Shown in pieces: positions 17,120-27,197 of a stretch of DNA of 64,000 nt. Position numbers and translations under genes: made by a program. The first letter of the stretch is position 1; every line of letters begins with the position of its first letter. Under the pieces are notes generated by a model. It was not told the DNA's origin. It searched no databases and saw only the letters and a list, made by a program, of their open reading frames with translations. Location: positions 372,001 to 436,000 of the forward strand of contig JADJBS010000020.1 of assembly GCA_016703665.1 (NCBI GenBank). The letters are read 5' to 3'. This stretch comes from Candidatus Defluviibacillus avedoerensis (GTDB lineage Bacteria; Pseudomonadota; Gammaproteobacteria; Burkholderiales; Burkholderiaceae_C).

Positions 17120-20100
17120 ATGGCCTATTCCTCACGACTCATTGCAGTCGTTCTATTTCTCAACCTGGCGGTGATCACCTCCGTCGGCTTGGTGCTGACC
17201 AAAAGCCACAGCAACCACCTCCAGATAGCAACGACCGCAGTTGAGAACCTGAGCGAATTGCTGATCCACGACATTGGGGCCACCTACGCCAGCACGGATG
17301 AAGTCCTCCAAGAACTGGTGGTCGAACACGCCTTGAGCTGGAACGGGCAAGCCCGATGACATGGCCATTTCCCGACACGTGGCCCGTCAGTTGGTGCGAC
17401 ATCCCAATTTGCATGGCATCAGCGTGGTGGGGCCGGACGGCATCCCCAGAGATCAATCCACCAGCACCCAGTTGACCAAAGACCGCAGCTTCGCCAGCAG
17501 CCCCAATTTCATGCATCACCAACGCACGGGAGATGCCGCGCTCTTCGTTTCCGAGCCCATGCGCGGTCGCATCAGCGCCCAAACGGTCATCAGCCTGTCA
17601 CGCCAACTGGTCAATGGGGACGGCGAGTTTGATGGCATGGTGGTGGCCGAACTTGGGCTGACACCTTTCAACCCTCAATTCGCGCGTTTGAAAATCGGTG
17701 CCAAAGGCTCCATCTCGCTGCGCGACGCCGAGCTTCGGCCCATCTTGCGCTACCCGTCGCTGCCTGAATTGAAAAACGGCAAGAAACCCCAGTTGTCGGC
17801 TGATTTCAAGGCAGCCCTGGCGCAAAGCCCATTGGTTGGAACGTATGTCAGTGGCGCGACCAGCATTGACGGAGTCCGGCGAATTCACAGCTACAAGCGG
17901 CACCCAGATTTTCCTGTCTACTTGAATGTCGGTGTCTCGACGGATGATGCCTTTGGAGGCTGGTACAGCGAACTACTGCTCTCATTTTGCACTGGCTGCC
18001 TGATCTTCGTGCTCACGACAGGAACAGGCACCCTTGCATTGCTGCAACATCACCGGCGGGAGACATTGGCCAAAGACGCGCTGGCTAAAAGCGAAGCCCG
18101 ACTCGTGCGCGCGGAGTTGGGCTCGAAATCGGGTAACTGGGAGTTGCATCTGGCAACGCAGGTGATCCGTCCATCAGAAGGCACTGCACAAATCTATGGT
18201 CTGAGCGAGAAAGATTTTCAACTCGCCACGGCCCAGGCCATGGTGCTGCCAGCATTTCGTCCGGCAATGGACAAGGCGCTGAAACGGTTGATAGAGAACA
18301 ATGAACCCTATGCAGTGGAGTTCCAGATCATGCTGTCAGCCACCGGTGAGGTGAAAGACATCTTCTCCAAAGCCGAACTGGACCGCTCGCGTGGGATCGT
18401 GTTTGGCCTGATTCAAGACATCACCCAGCGCAAAGCCGATCAAAAGGCGCTCACCCAAAGCGAAGAAAGCCCGCGCCTGCTGGCCAACAATGCGACCGAC
18501 GTCATCTGGACGCTGACACAGAAGGCCAATGTGACTTACATCAGTCCCTCGGTCGCCCGTCTGCGCGGTTACACGCCAGATGAGATCATTGGAAAAACAT
18601 TCATTGAAGATATCTCTGCGTCGTCGCTCAACCCAGTGCTCAAGAGGTTCACGCTGGCCGTGAACGCCTTGAAGAGCGGCGAGCAAGTGAGCGACTATCA
18701 CGCCGAGCTGGAATACCCCTGCAAAGGGACGGGTCCACCGTCTGGGTTGAAACAACGGCGTCAGCCATGCACAGCGCGGCAGGCGACTTCGTAGGTTTTG
18801 TCGGTGTGTCGCGCAACATCACCGAAAAACGCCAGGACCGTGAGCGCCTTCGCATGGCTGCGCGCGTGATTGAACACGCGCGCGAGGGCATCGTCATCAC
18901 CGATGCTGTAGGCGACATGATCGAGGTGAATGACGCCTTTGTGCGCATCACCGGCTATGAACGCGCAGAGGTGCTGGGCAGGAACCCCCGCATCCTCAAG
19001 TCTGGCCGTCAGTCCACCAGTTTTTACCAGTGCATGTGGGAAGAAATCAACAGCAAAGGTCACTGGAGTGGTGAGGTCTGGAACCGGCGCAAAAACGGCG
19101 AGGTCTATGCCGCCTTGCAGACCGTCATTGCCTGACCGATGGCACAGGCGCCGTGAGCCAATACGTGTCGCTGTTCTCGGACATCACCCCCATGAAGGCA
19201 CACCAGCAACAGCTGGAACACCTGGCCCAGTTTGACCCGCTGACTGACTTGCCCAACCGCGTGTTGCTGGCTGACCGCCTGCAGCAGGCGATTGCCCAGG
19301 CTGCCAGACACAAGCAGTCACTGGCCGTTGCGTACCTCGACCTGGATGGCTTCAAACAGATCAATGACGCCAAAGGGCATGGCATTGGTGATTCTTTTCT
19401 GATCGCTTTGTCGCGCCGGATGAACGCCGCCCTGCGCGAGGCAGACACGTTTGCCCGTGTGGGCGGTGACGAGTTTGTGGCGGTGTTGGTTGACCTGCCC
19501 ACGCCCAATGATGGCGACCCGGTCTTGCGGCGCTTGCTGGACGCAGCAGCCAGCGAGATCGAAGTCGATGGCCATCGCCTGCAGGTATCAGCCAGCATTG
19601 GGGTCACGATTTACCCGCAGGATGCCGTCGTCGCAGATCAATTGGTGCGCCATGCTGACCAGGCCATATACCAGGCCAAACAGGCGGGCAAGAACCGCTA
19701 CCACCTGTTTGACGTGATGCAGGACGCAGCACTCAACGCCCAGCGCGAAAGCCTGGACAACATCCGCCACGCCCTGGCATGTGGCGAATTTGTCCTGCAC
19801 TACCAGCCCAAGGTCAACATGCGCTCGGGCGCTGTCGTGGGCGCCGAAGCCCTGGTCCGCTGGCAGCATCCTGAGAGGGGCCTGCTGCCGCCAAGCGCGT
19901 TTCTGCCCGTGATCGAGAACGATCCGACTGGCATTGACCTGGGCGAATGGGTCATCGAGGCTGTGTTGACCCAGATGGAGGCCTGGGCCGCCCAAGGCCT
20001 GCACCTGCCCGTCAGCGTCAACCTGAGCGCCCACCAGTTGCAGCACGCCAACTTCACCGAACGTCTGGGCGAGCTGCTGTCCCGACACCCACAAACGCCC

Positions 20101-20541
20101 CCCAAATGGCTTGAACTGGAGATCCTGGAGACAAGTGCCCTGAATGACTTGTCTGAAATTGCGAACGTCATCAAGGACTGCACAGAGCTCGGGGTGAGTT
20201 TTGCATTGGATGATTTTGGTACCGGGTATTCATCTCTTACCTACCTCAAACACCTGCGTGTCGGCATGCTCAAAATTGATCAGAGCTTTGTGCGCGACAT
20301 GATGGATGACCCCGAAGACCGGGCCATTGTGGATGGTGTCATTCGCCTGTCAAACGCGTTCCATCTCAATGTGATCGCGGAGGGCGTTGAAACAGCTGCC
20401 CATGGCGCCATGCTGCTCGGCCTGGGCTGCGAACTGGCGCAAGGTTATGGGGTTGCGCGCCCCATGCCCGCAGACCTCATACCGGGCTGGATCCATTCCT
20501 GGGCACCCGACCCGATTTGGCAGGCAACATTGGCCATGTAA
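17120..20541 (+). CDS. Membrane PAS-GGDEF-EAL c-di-GMP signalling protein, three frameshifts
   Basis: About 1140 residues when joined across shifts near 17350, 18735 and 19134. Order: membrane segment (LIAVVLFLNLAVITSVGLVL), a periplasmic sensor region of roughly 290 residues, a second membrane segment (LLLSFCTGCLIFVLTTG), three PAS-like domains, GGDEF and EAL. The GGDEF motif is intact (RVGGDEF), with an RxxD inhibitory site (READ) five residues ahead. EAL has EALVRW, the LEILETS glutamate, DDFGTGYSSL and KIDQSFVRDM, so both activities are possible. The 3' end abuts a PRC-barrel remnant at about 20520, so the C-terminus may be altered. It starts 126 bases after the vWA gene. Confidence 0.85.
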
Positions 20542-20834
20542 AAGACATGCTGGTAGATGAAGAAACCTGTGCAATTCTCTACCGCGTCGTTGACACATGC
20601 AACTCGTGGACTGGACACACGGTACTCATTGCTCCACCCTGGATCAAGGATGTTCGCTGGACGACCCGGACAGTTTCAGTTCACATGACTCGTGAACTGG
20701 TCAAAACTGCCCCCACCTTTGTTTCGACTGACGAGCTCAATCGTCTGAATGAAATCAGCTTGCATCGTCACTATGGACGGGATGGCTACTGGACAGAAGA
20801 AGCACACCTTACATCAGCGGCGTCCACACGTTAG
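20520..20834 (+). pseudogene. Truncated PRC-barrel domain remnant
   Basis: The frame reads GNIGHVKDMLVDEET, then VVDT, GHTVLIAPPWIKDVRW and VSVHMTRELVK, the second PRC-barrel half of a family that normally has about 250-300 residues. It ends with HYGRDGYWTEE. The N-terminal half is absent and the match begins inside the last codons of the GGDEF-EAL gene, in another frame. Positions that are usually aromatic carry Cys or Ser (EETCAILYRVVDTCNSW), which suggests decay. No ATG with a ribosome-binding site precedes it. I read it as a leftover from a deletion or fusion near 20520. Confidence 0.7.
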
Positions 20835-20848
20835 GCTTTCGAGAAGGC

Positions 20849-23515
20849 TCAAACTGCAAGCGCTGGCGCCGCCTTGAAGAAAGCAACAGACTTCTGCAAC
20901 TGCTCTGCCTGGCTGGTCAGGTCCTCGGCGGTTGCCGCCAACTGCTCTGAGGCGGCAGCGTTTTGCTGCGTGGCGTTTGTCAGTTTGCCCATGGCCGCGC
21001 TGATTTGATCCACCGACCCGCTCTGCTCTGCACTGGCAGTGGCGATTTCCTGCACCAGGTGGCTGGTTTTCTGGACGCTGGGAACAATTTCGTCCAGAAG
21101 CCCACCCGCGCGCTCAGCCATGCCAACGCTGCTCTCTGCGAGTTCCCCAATTTCTTTGGCGGCCAGTTGGCTGCGCTCGGCCAGCTTGCGAACCTCCATT
21201 GCCACCACGGCAAAGCCTTTGCCGTGTTCACCGGCACGCGCCGCCTCAATGGCAGCGTTCAGGGCCAGCAAATTGGTTTGGTAAGCAATGTCGTCGACGA
21301 CACCGATTTTTGCGGCGATCGCCTTCATGGCCGATACCGTTGTCGTGACAGCGTGCCCCCCCTCAACCGCCTGGTCACTGCTCTTGCGCGCGATGGTTTC
21401 AGTGACTTTGGCGTTGTCGCTGTTCCGGTCAATAGACCCCTGCATATGCCCGATGGAAATGCTGGTCTGCTCCACACCCGATGCCTGCTCGCTGGCGGCC
21501 TGGGACAGGGATTGAGCGGTCGAGCTGACCTGGGCAGCGGCCTCGGAAAGCGCATGCGTTGTGTAGCGAACCTCACCGATGACACGCATCAGGTTGTCAG
21601 CCGTGGTGTTGACGCTGTCTTTTACCTTGCCAAACAATCCCCCGTAGTTCCCCTCCATGCCCTGGGTAAAGTCTCCATTGGCAAACGCAAGAAGCACCTC
21701 TGACACATTGCTCAAGCCGGAATCGCTGGTTTCCATGAGCTCATTGATATTGCCAGACAGGACCTCGAGGAATCCTGTTTTTCCCTGAAGGGACAGGCGC
21801 CGGCTGAAGTCGCCACTTGCCGCACCGGCCATGACTGAAGCGATCTCGGCTTCGATTCCGACCTCGGCAGTGCGATCCAACCATTCGATCACGGTTCCAA
21901 CGCGTTGGCCGGATGCGTCCAAAATGGGATTGGCAATGAACCCAAAATGCAGCCCACCCACACTGATCTGCGCCCGGTGTGCCGAACGCAGTCCAGCAAG
22001 CGTCGCCCGTTGCTGCTCGGGATGGCGGTGAAAAACATCCATGTTTTGACCCAGCAATCTCGACGCGTCAAATTGAGGCAAGACCGTACGTAGCGCCGCC
22101 TCATTGCGCTGCATCATGGCAACGACGGTCTCGTTCATGTACACGATGTCATGGTTTGAGTTTGCGATCATCACATTGGTCGTGCACTTGTCGAGCGCCT
22201 GGCGGATTCGCAAATTTCTTCGGGCCTCAGCTTCGGCTGCGATTTCTTCTGCTCGGTCGCGCCATTCAACAATCACCCCCAATCGGTTTCCTGCGTCGTC
22301 AAACACCGGCGTCGCGACCAGACCAAAGATGCGCCCACCCATCTCGATGTCGGTCTTTTGAATGCCCTGTGCGCTGGCCATTGTGCTGTTCTGCAATGCC
22401 GGGACATGGAAAGCCTCCAGACTGCCACCCAGAACTGCCCCCGCCTTGAAACCGGGCACCTGCTTGCGGATGTCATCTTCTGCACCCTGCATCAAGGTGT
22501 TCATGGATGAATTGAGGTAAATGACCGTGCCCTGCGCGTCGGTGATCATCACGCAGGTTGAAGCGTTGTCCAGCGCTTTCTTGATCCGCATGGTTTCATC
22601 GGCAAGCTGGTTGACATTCAGACTGAGATCCTTGGCGAAACCTTGTTTGTCGTCAAGATCGATGCGCTTGGACAGGTCCCCCTGGGCTGATGCGGCGACC
22701 ACCGCCTGCATTTCATCCACCACTTTTCGCAAACCGCTTTGCATGATGCTGACATTTGCCAGAAGGCTGGTGGAATCGCCTTTGCGGATTTTGATGTCGT
22801 TGTCCAGGTTTCCCTGGGTGATCTGGCCAAGGATTTGAATCACATAGTTCGGCTCACCACCCAGCTTGCGGATCACACTGCGGACGATCAATCCGATCAC
22901 AAAAAAGAGGATGATTTGAATACCAATTTGACCCAGCCACATGAGGCCGTTGATCTTCTTGATTTTGGCGATGTCTTCGTTGATATCGACAGTGACACTG
23001 GCCATGCCAAGCACCGAGTTTTCAGGCACGACGTGACAGGTGAGGCAATCGGTTGAACGGAACTCCTTTTTCGCAATGAAGGGCAGCACAGCCCGCAGCG
23101 AGGTGCTCCCATCGGGATTCCGAAGGGTCAGGAATTCCTCTTTCCCCGTCGCAAGTGCACGGCGATCAATATCGTCGACGGCCTGCTCGGTGGGCAAGCC
23201 TGGGCCAAACTGGTCTGTGACCCCTTTGCCGCGAACCACCCGCAACTCCTTGATGTATTCAGAGGCACCCATCTTCTTGATGAAGATCGCCCTTGCCTCT
23301 GGGTCCACGATGGTCATTTTGGCCACCATCATGGTGTTCAAGCCGTTAATGGCACCATCCCCCACAGCGATGGTTCTCTCTTTGGCGGCATTCAACAGCT
23401 GATCTTCGATTTGGTTGGACAGCCAATGTTGGGCTGATACCAGGATGATGATCAATAGACCTTGAATCAGAAGCTGCAACCTCAGCTGGAGTCCGATCCG
23501 ATTCCACAGTTTCAT
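20849..23515 (-). CDS. Methyl-accepting chemotaxis protein with periplasmic CxxCH motif and two PAS domains
   Basis: 888 residues. N-terminal membrane segment about 12-30, a periplasmic sensor of about 31-190 containing Cys157-Leu-Thr-Cys-His161, a second membrane segment about 192-215, HAMP, PAS about 305-420, PAS about 435-545, further HAMP-like helices, then the signalling tip DDIAYQTNLLALNAAIEAARAGE. The tip motif shows coupling to CheA/CheW. CxxCH in the exported domain is the covalent heme-c site seen in redox-sensing chemoreceptors, and similar domains (DUF3365-like) exist. Heme attachment is inferred. No che genes are nearby, so it is an orphan receptor. Confidence 0.93.
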   Translation of the reverse strand: MKLWNRIGLQLRLQLLIQGLLIIILVSAQHWLSNQIEDQLLNAAKERTIAVGDGAINGLNTMMVAKMTIVDPEARAIFIKKMGASEYIKELRVVRGKGVTDQFGPGLPTEQAVDDIDRRALATGKEEFLTLRNPDGSTSLRAVLPFIAKKEFRSTDCLTCHVVPENSVLGMASVTVDINEDIAKIKKINGLMWLGQIGIQIILFFVIGLIVRSVIRKLGGEPNYVIQILGQITQGNLDNDIKIRKGDSTSLLANVSIMQSGLRKVVDEMQAVVAASAQGDLSKRIDLDDKQGFAKDLSLNVNQLADETMRIKKALDNASTCVMITDAQGTVIYLNSSMNTLMQGAEDDIRKQVPGFKAGAVLGGSLEAFHVPALQNSTMASAQGIQKTDIEMGGRIFGLVATPVFDDAGNRLGVIVEWRDRAEEIAAEAEARRNLRIRQALDKCTTNVMIANSNHDIVYMNETVVAMMQRNEAALRTVLPQFDASRLLGQNMDVFHRHPEQQRATLAGLRSAHRAQISVGGLHFGFIANPILDASGQRVGTVIEWLDRTAEVGIEAEIASVMAGAASGDFSRRLSLQGKTGFLEVLSGNINELMETSDSGLSNVSEVLLAFANGDFTQGMEGNYGGLFGKVKDSVNTTADNLMRVIGEVRYTTHALSEAAAQVSSTAQSLSQAASEQASGVEQTSISIGHMQGSIDRNSDNAKVTETIARKSSDQAVEGGHAVTTTVSAMKAIAAKIGVVDDIAYQTNLLALNAAIEAARAGEHGKGFAVVAMEVRKLAERSQLAAKEIGELAESSVGMAERAGGLLDEIVPSVQKTSHLVQEIATASAEQSGSVDQISAAMGKLTNATQQNAAASEQLAATAEDLTSQAEQLQKSVAFFKAAPALAV

Positions 23516-23725
23516 GGGAATTCTCTTAATGATTGATTCAAATCAGAACGGCTGCAACCTTACCTTCGCCTGGTGCGCACCAACACTCTCGACGTCCAGT
23601 TTCACGCCGCCAATTGAATTTTTGGGTCAATGGGCGGTCAAAGATGGTATTTTGAAACGCCTGAAATTTGTCTGCAATCAGCAAGACAAAATGACCCTAT
23701 TTGCTGAGATCTGTTAAATGACGGC

Positions 23726-23745
23726 AGGCGCAATTGCATGCGCCT
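23726..23745. terminator. Possible hairpin terminator downstream of the small membrane-protein genes
   Basis: AGGCGCA and TGCGCCT form a 7-bp stem with a 6-base loop, 55-74 bases past the stop of the DUF3185-like gene on the minus strand. Only a weak T-rich stretch follows, so it may be a poor terminator. The remaining bases of the 23516-23799 gap show nothing else I can name and should include the chemoreceptor promoter. Confidence 0.35.
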
Positions 23746-23799
23746 ACAGCATTCACCCCCCCCTCGCGCTCAGGTCCAAGCGCGAGCTGTTGTCCAGGT

Positions 23800-24021
23800 T
23801 CACGACTTTCGCGAGCTTGTCACCAACAGGACCAGTCCGGCAGCGGCAGCCGCCAGCCCAACCCACAACGGGATATTGACGCGCTCCTTTTCGACCACCT
23901 CCAGGTGCAGCGGGCCAATGTTGGCCGCATGGGTTGCCTTGGTGTAGCTGAAGCCGCCATAGGCAGCGCCGAGTACACCCACGACGACGAGCAGGACACC
24001 GACAAGTTTGAACGGGTTCAT
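23800..24021 (-). CDS. Small membrane protein, DUF3185-like
   Basis: 73 residues with two hydrophobic helices (LVGVLLVVVGVLGAAYGGF and LWVGLAAAAAGLVLLVTS) separated by a short charged loop (HLEVVEKERVN). This matches the DUF3185 family of unknown function. It lies 12 bases after the 49-residue membrane gene on the same strand, so the two are probably co-transcribed. It ends SSRKS. Confidence 0.8.
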   Translation of the reverse strand: MNPFKLVGVLLVVVGVLGAAYGGFSYTKATHAANIGPLHLEVVEKERVNIPLWVGLAAAAAGLVLLVTSSRKS

Positions 24022-24033
24022 GACATGCGCCGG

Positions 24034-24183
24034 TTAGAAGGATTTACGGCCGTTGATGACGCGCAGAAGGAACATGACCACTGCCACAACCAACAGAATG
24101 TGTATGAAGCCACCGATGGTGTACGAAGACACGACGCCCAGCAGCCACAAAATGAGCAGCACGATTGCAATGGTTTCAAGCAT
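24034..24183 (-). CDS. 49-residue membrane protein, lmo0937 family
   Basis: Starts at the ATG 24183 with AGAGG 8 bases upstream (MLETIAIVLLILWLLGVVSS) and ends with VINGRKSF. Two membrane helices with a glycine-containing turn, the layout of the lmo0937 family often found in stress-related loci. The frame is open further upstream but without a ribosome-binding site or similarity. Function unknown. Confidence 0.85.
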   Translation of the reverse strand: MLETIAIVLLILWLLGVVSSYTIGGFIHILLVVAVVMFLLRVINGRKSF

Positions 24184-24418
24184 TTCAGATCCTCTTTGGT
24201 TTAAGACACGGCGATGAGGACCCAGTGTGCAGAGCTGTGCCTGAGTCGTCAGTGCGGCAGTACACCAACGACGGGACCGCTTTTCCAAGAGCTGGGTCTG
24301 CACCATGACGCACAGGGCGAGGCCCGCATTTCGAGCAGCGTCAGCCCCCCAAATTCACGGCATACTCCAAAAACACCCCAATTTAAGCCGTTGGCACCAC
24401 TTGGATCACACTAGGCAC

Positions 24419-25057
24419 ATGCTGAAATACCTGACCGTCCCCGTCACCCCGTTTGAACAAAACTGCTCCCTCGTCTGGTGCAGCGACACCCTGGACGCCG
24501 CCGTCATCGACCCAGGCGGCGACCTGGATCGCATACAGGCCGCCGCCAAGAAACTGGGCATCACACTTAAAGCCATCTGGCTGACCCATGCCCACATCGA
24601 CCATGCTGGCGGCACAGGCGTGCTGGCGCGAACGCTGAGCATCCCCATCATTGGGCCGCATGAGGGCGATCAGTTCTGGATCGACGGGTTGGCCGAGCAG
24701 AGCGCCCGCTTCGGTTTTGCCCATGCCGAGTGCTTTACACCAGACCAGTGGTTGCATGACGGCGACACTGTCGCCATTGGCAAATGCACGCTGCAAGTGC
24801 GGCACTGTCCAGGTCACACGCCAGGCCATGTGGTGTTCTACTCGCCAGATATTCAGCGCGCCTTTGTGGGCGATGTGCTGTTCGCGGGCAGCATTGGCCG
24901 CACCGACTTCCCGCAGGGCGACCATGCCACGCTGATCAACAGCATCACCCAGCGCCTGTGGCCCATGGGCAATGACACGGTATTCATCCCCGGCCACGGG
25001 CCTGAGAGCACTTTCGGGCGCGAGCGCCAGACCAACCCCTATGTCGGAGGCACCTGA
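24419..25057 (+). CDS. Metallo-beta-lactamase-fold hydrolase (glyoxalase II-like)
   Basis: 212 residues from the ATG at 24419 (MLKYLTVPVTPFEQNC). Metal ligands: THAHIDHAGG, the HCPGHTPGH motif, FVGDVLF (bridging Asp) and PGHGPES. This matches the short YcbL-type glyoxalase II-like hydrolases that act on thioesters such as S-lactoylglutathione (family knowledge). The true substrate is unknown. Divergent from the tiny membrane genes and convergent with lolD. Confidence 0.92.
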   Translation: MLKYLTVPVTPFEQNCSLVWCSDTLDAAVIDPGGDLDRIQAAAKKLGITLKAIWLTHAHIDHAGGTGVLARTLSIPIIGPHEGDQFWIDGLAEQSARFGFAHAECFTPDQWLHDGDTVAIGKCTLQVRHCPGHTPGHVVFYSPDIQRAFVGDVLFAGSIGRTDFPQGDHATLINSITQRLWPMGNDTVFIPGHGPESTFGRERQTNPYVGGT

Positions 25058-25081
25058 ACAGCAGGTCCGCCGCCGCTCAGT

Positions 25082-25765
25082 TCAGAACTTGTCTGCCAGT
25101 TGACCCCGCACCAGCCGTAACTGCCGGTCGCAACGCGCGGCCAAGGTCTCGTCGTGCGTGACAACCACAAAGGCGGTGCCATGGTCGCGCGCCAATTCCA
25201 GCATCAAGGCGAACACACCCTCTGCAGTGCCTCGGTCCAGGTTGCCGGTGGGCTCATCTGCCAGCACGCAAGCAGGCTGCGTCACCAGGGCACGTGCAAT
25301 CGCCACGCGTTGACGTTCACCGCCTGACAACTCAGCAGGGCGATGCTGCACGCGGTCTGACAAGCCCACAGCAGCCAACATCCGGCCCGCTGTGGCGCCA
25401 GCCTCCACCTTGGTTTGGCGGCGAATCCACAGCGGCATGGCCACGTTTTCCAACGCACTGAATTCCGGCAGCAGGTGGTGAAATTGGTACACAAACCCCA
25501 GGAAGCGATTGCGTAACTCACCCTGAACAGCGGCAGACTGTTGCGCCAAATTTTGGCCGTGCAGCATCACCGTGCCACTGGTAGGTGCGTCCAGTCCACC
25601 CAGCAGATGCAGCAGCGTGCTCTTGCCAGAACCCGAAGCGCCCACGATGGCCACAGTTTCGCCCGCGTGAATCTGCAGATCGACACCTTGCAGGACGGTC
25701 ACGTCCAGGCGGCCTTCGGTAAAGCGCTTGGTCAAACCCTCGCACTGTAGAACTGATTTATTCAT
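25082..25765 (-). CDS. lolD: Lipoprotein-releasing system ATP-binding protein LolD
   Basis: 227 residues with Walker A GASGSGKST, the signature LSGGERQRVAIARAL, Walker B CVLADEPTGNLD and the switch His in VVTHDE. It powers LolC/E extraction of outer-membrane lipoproteins from the inner membrane for transfer to LolA. Its start overlaps the lolC stop by 8 bases. The gene order lolC-lolD is the usual one. Confidence 0.95.
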   Translation of the reverse strand: MNKSVLQCEGLTKRFTEGRLDVTVLQGVDLQIHAGETVAIVGASGSGKSTLLHLLGGLDAPTSGTVMLHGQNLAQQSAAVQGELRNRFLGFVYQFHHLLPEFSALENVAMPLWIRRQTKVEAGATAGRMLAAVGLSDRVQHRPAELSGGERQRVAIARALVTQPACVLADEPTGNLDRGTAEGVFALMLELARDHGTAFVVVTHDETLAARCDRQLRLVRGQLADKF

Positions 25766-27023
25766 AACGGAGCGCCTCCGCCGGGTTCACGCGGCTGGCG
25801 CGCCAGCTGGGATAGAGGGTGGCCACAAAGGCCAACACCAGCGAAATGATCGCTATCGGCACGATGTCGCCCGACTGCGGGTCACTCGGCATGCGGCTGA
25901 TGATGTACACGTCGGCAGGCAAAAACCTGGCCTGCAACAGCCGCTCCAGCGCCGGGACGATCACGTCGATGTTGTAGGCCACCAGCATGCCCAAGCCTAA
26001 GCCGCTGAGCGTGCCAATCACCCCCACCATGGCACCCTGCACCACAAAAATACCCATGATGCTTCGCGGGCTGGACCCGAGCGTGCGCAGGATGGCGATG
26101 TCGGCGCGCTTGTCGGTCACCGTCATCACCAATGTGCTGACCAGGTTGAATGCGGCCACCGCCACGATCAGGGTCAGGATGATGAACATCATTCGTTTCT
26201 CTAACTGCACGGCGGCAAACCAGGTGCGGTTTTGCTGCGTCCAGTCCCGCACCACCACATCGTTACCAAGCGCTGCGGCTAGTTGCCGCGATACAGGCCG
26301 CACATCGCGCATGTGGGCAATCTTGATGCGGATGCCGCTGGGGCCTTCCAGCCTAAAAATACGCTGTGCGTCTTCAATGTGCAGCATGGCCAGGCTGCTG
26401 TCGTACTCAAAATGACCGCTGTCAAACAGGCCCACTACGGTCATCTGCTTGAGGCGTGGCACCACGCCTGCGGGTGTGACTTGCCCGCTGGGTGACACCA
26501 GCGTCACCTTGTCGCCCTGACGCACGCCCATGTTGCGCGCCAACTCCACGCCGAGCACGATGCCAAAGTCGCCCGGCACCAGGCGGGCCAAAGCCTCGCC
26601 TTGTGCGCCCAATGCGCTGTTCGTCAAATCGGTGACTTGCGGCTCTAACGCGGGGACGATGCCGCGCACCATCACGCCTTTCATATCCTCACCGCGCGCC
26701 AACAGGGCCTGGGATGCTACAAAAGGTGCAGCACCCAGCACCTCAGGGTTGCGCTTGACCTCGGCCATGCGCTGGTTCACATCGGGCATGGCACCACCAC
26801 CGGGCGCATACAACTCGATGTGCGACACCACGGCCAGCATGCGGTCCAGCACTTCTTTCTGAAAGCCGTTCATGACTGACAGCACGATGATCAGCGCCGC
26901 CACCCCCAGCGCGATGCCGATCATGGACACGCCGGAAATGAAGGAGATGAACCCGTTGCGCCGGGTGGATCGGCCAGCACGGGTGTAGCGCCAGCCTAAG
27001 GTGAGTTCGTAGGGAATTTGCAT
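25758..27023 (-). CDS. lolC: Lipoprotein-releasing system permease LolC/LolE
   Basis: 421 residues from the ATG at 27023 (MQIPYELTLGWRYTRAG). Four membrane segments: one near 25-50 and three in the C-terminal third, with a large periplasmic domain between them (MacB/FtsX-type). The signature N-terminal GWRYTRAG...NGFISFISG region is typical. The frame stays open upstream to 27698, but that part is antisense to the 27198 gene and unrelated. With LolD it releases lipoproteins. A single LolC/E-type subunit in an LolCD-only arrangement implies a homodimer (LolF-like), which is inference. Confidence 0.93.
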   Translation of the reverse strand: MQIPYELTLGWRYTRAGRSTRRNGFISFISGVSMIGIALGVAALIIVLSVMNGFQKEVLDRMLAVVSHIELYAPGGGAMPDVNQRMAEVKRNPEVLGAAPFVASQALLARGEDMKGVMVRGIVPALEPQVTDLTNSALGAQGEALARLVPGDFGIVLGVELARNMGVRQGDKVTLVSPSGQVTPAGVVPRLKQMTVVGLFDSGHFEYDSSLAMLHIEDAQRIFRLEGPSGIRIKIAHMRDVRPVSRQLAAALGNDVVVRDWTQQNRTWFAAVQLEKRMMFIILTLIVAVAAFNLVSTLVMTVTDKRADIAILRTLGSSPRSIMGIFVVQGAMVGVIGTLSGLGLGMLVAYNIDVIVPALERLLQARFLPADVYIISRMPSDPQSGDIVPIAIISLVLAFVATLYPSWRASRVNPAEALRYE

Positions 27024-27197
27024 TTGACCGTTAGTTTTCCTGCGGCGGCGACTGCCCCATTGATGAGCAATTGCCTGGGTGACTCTACCACCGCCTATTT
27101 TCACTCTGGGACGTCCTGCACACAGCAATCCTGTCAGAACCTTCTCTCGTCGCATACTTGAGCTCTTAAACAAACTGCCAACTCGATAGAACTTCAC

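Noticed and set aside
23514..23717. 67-codon plus-strand frame in the gap upstream of the chemoreceptor
   Set aside because: No ribosome-binding site, and it overlaps the expected chemoreceptor promoter. No family resemblance.
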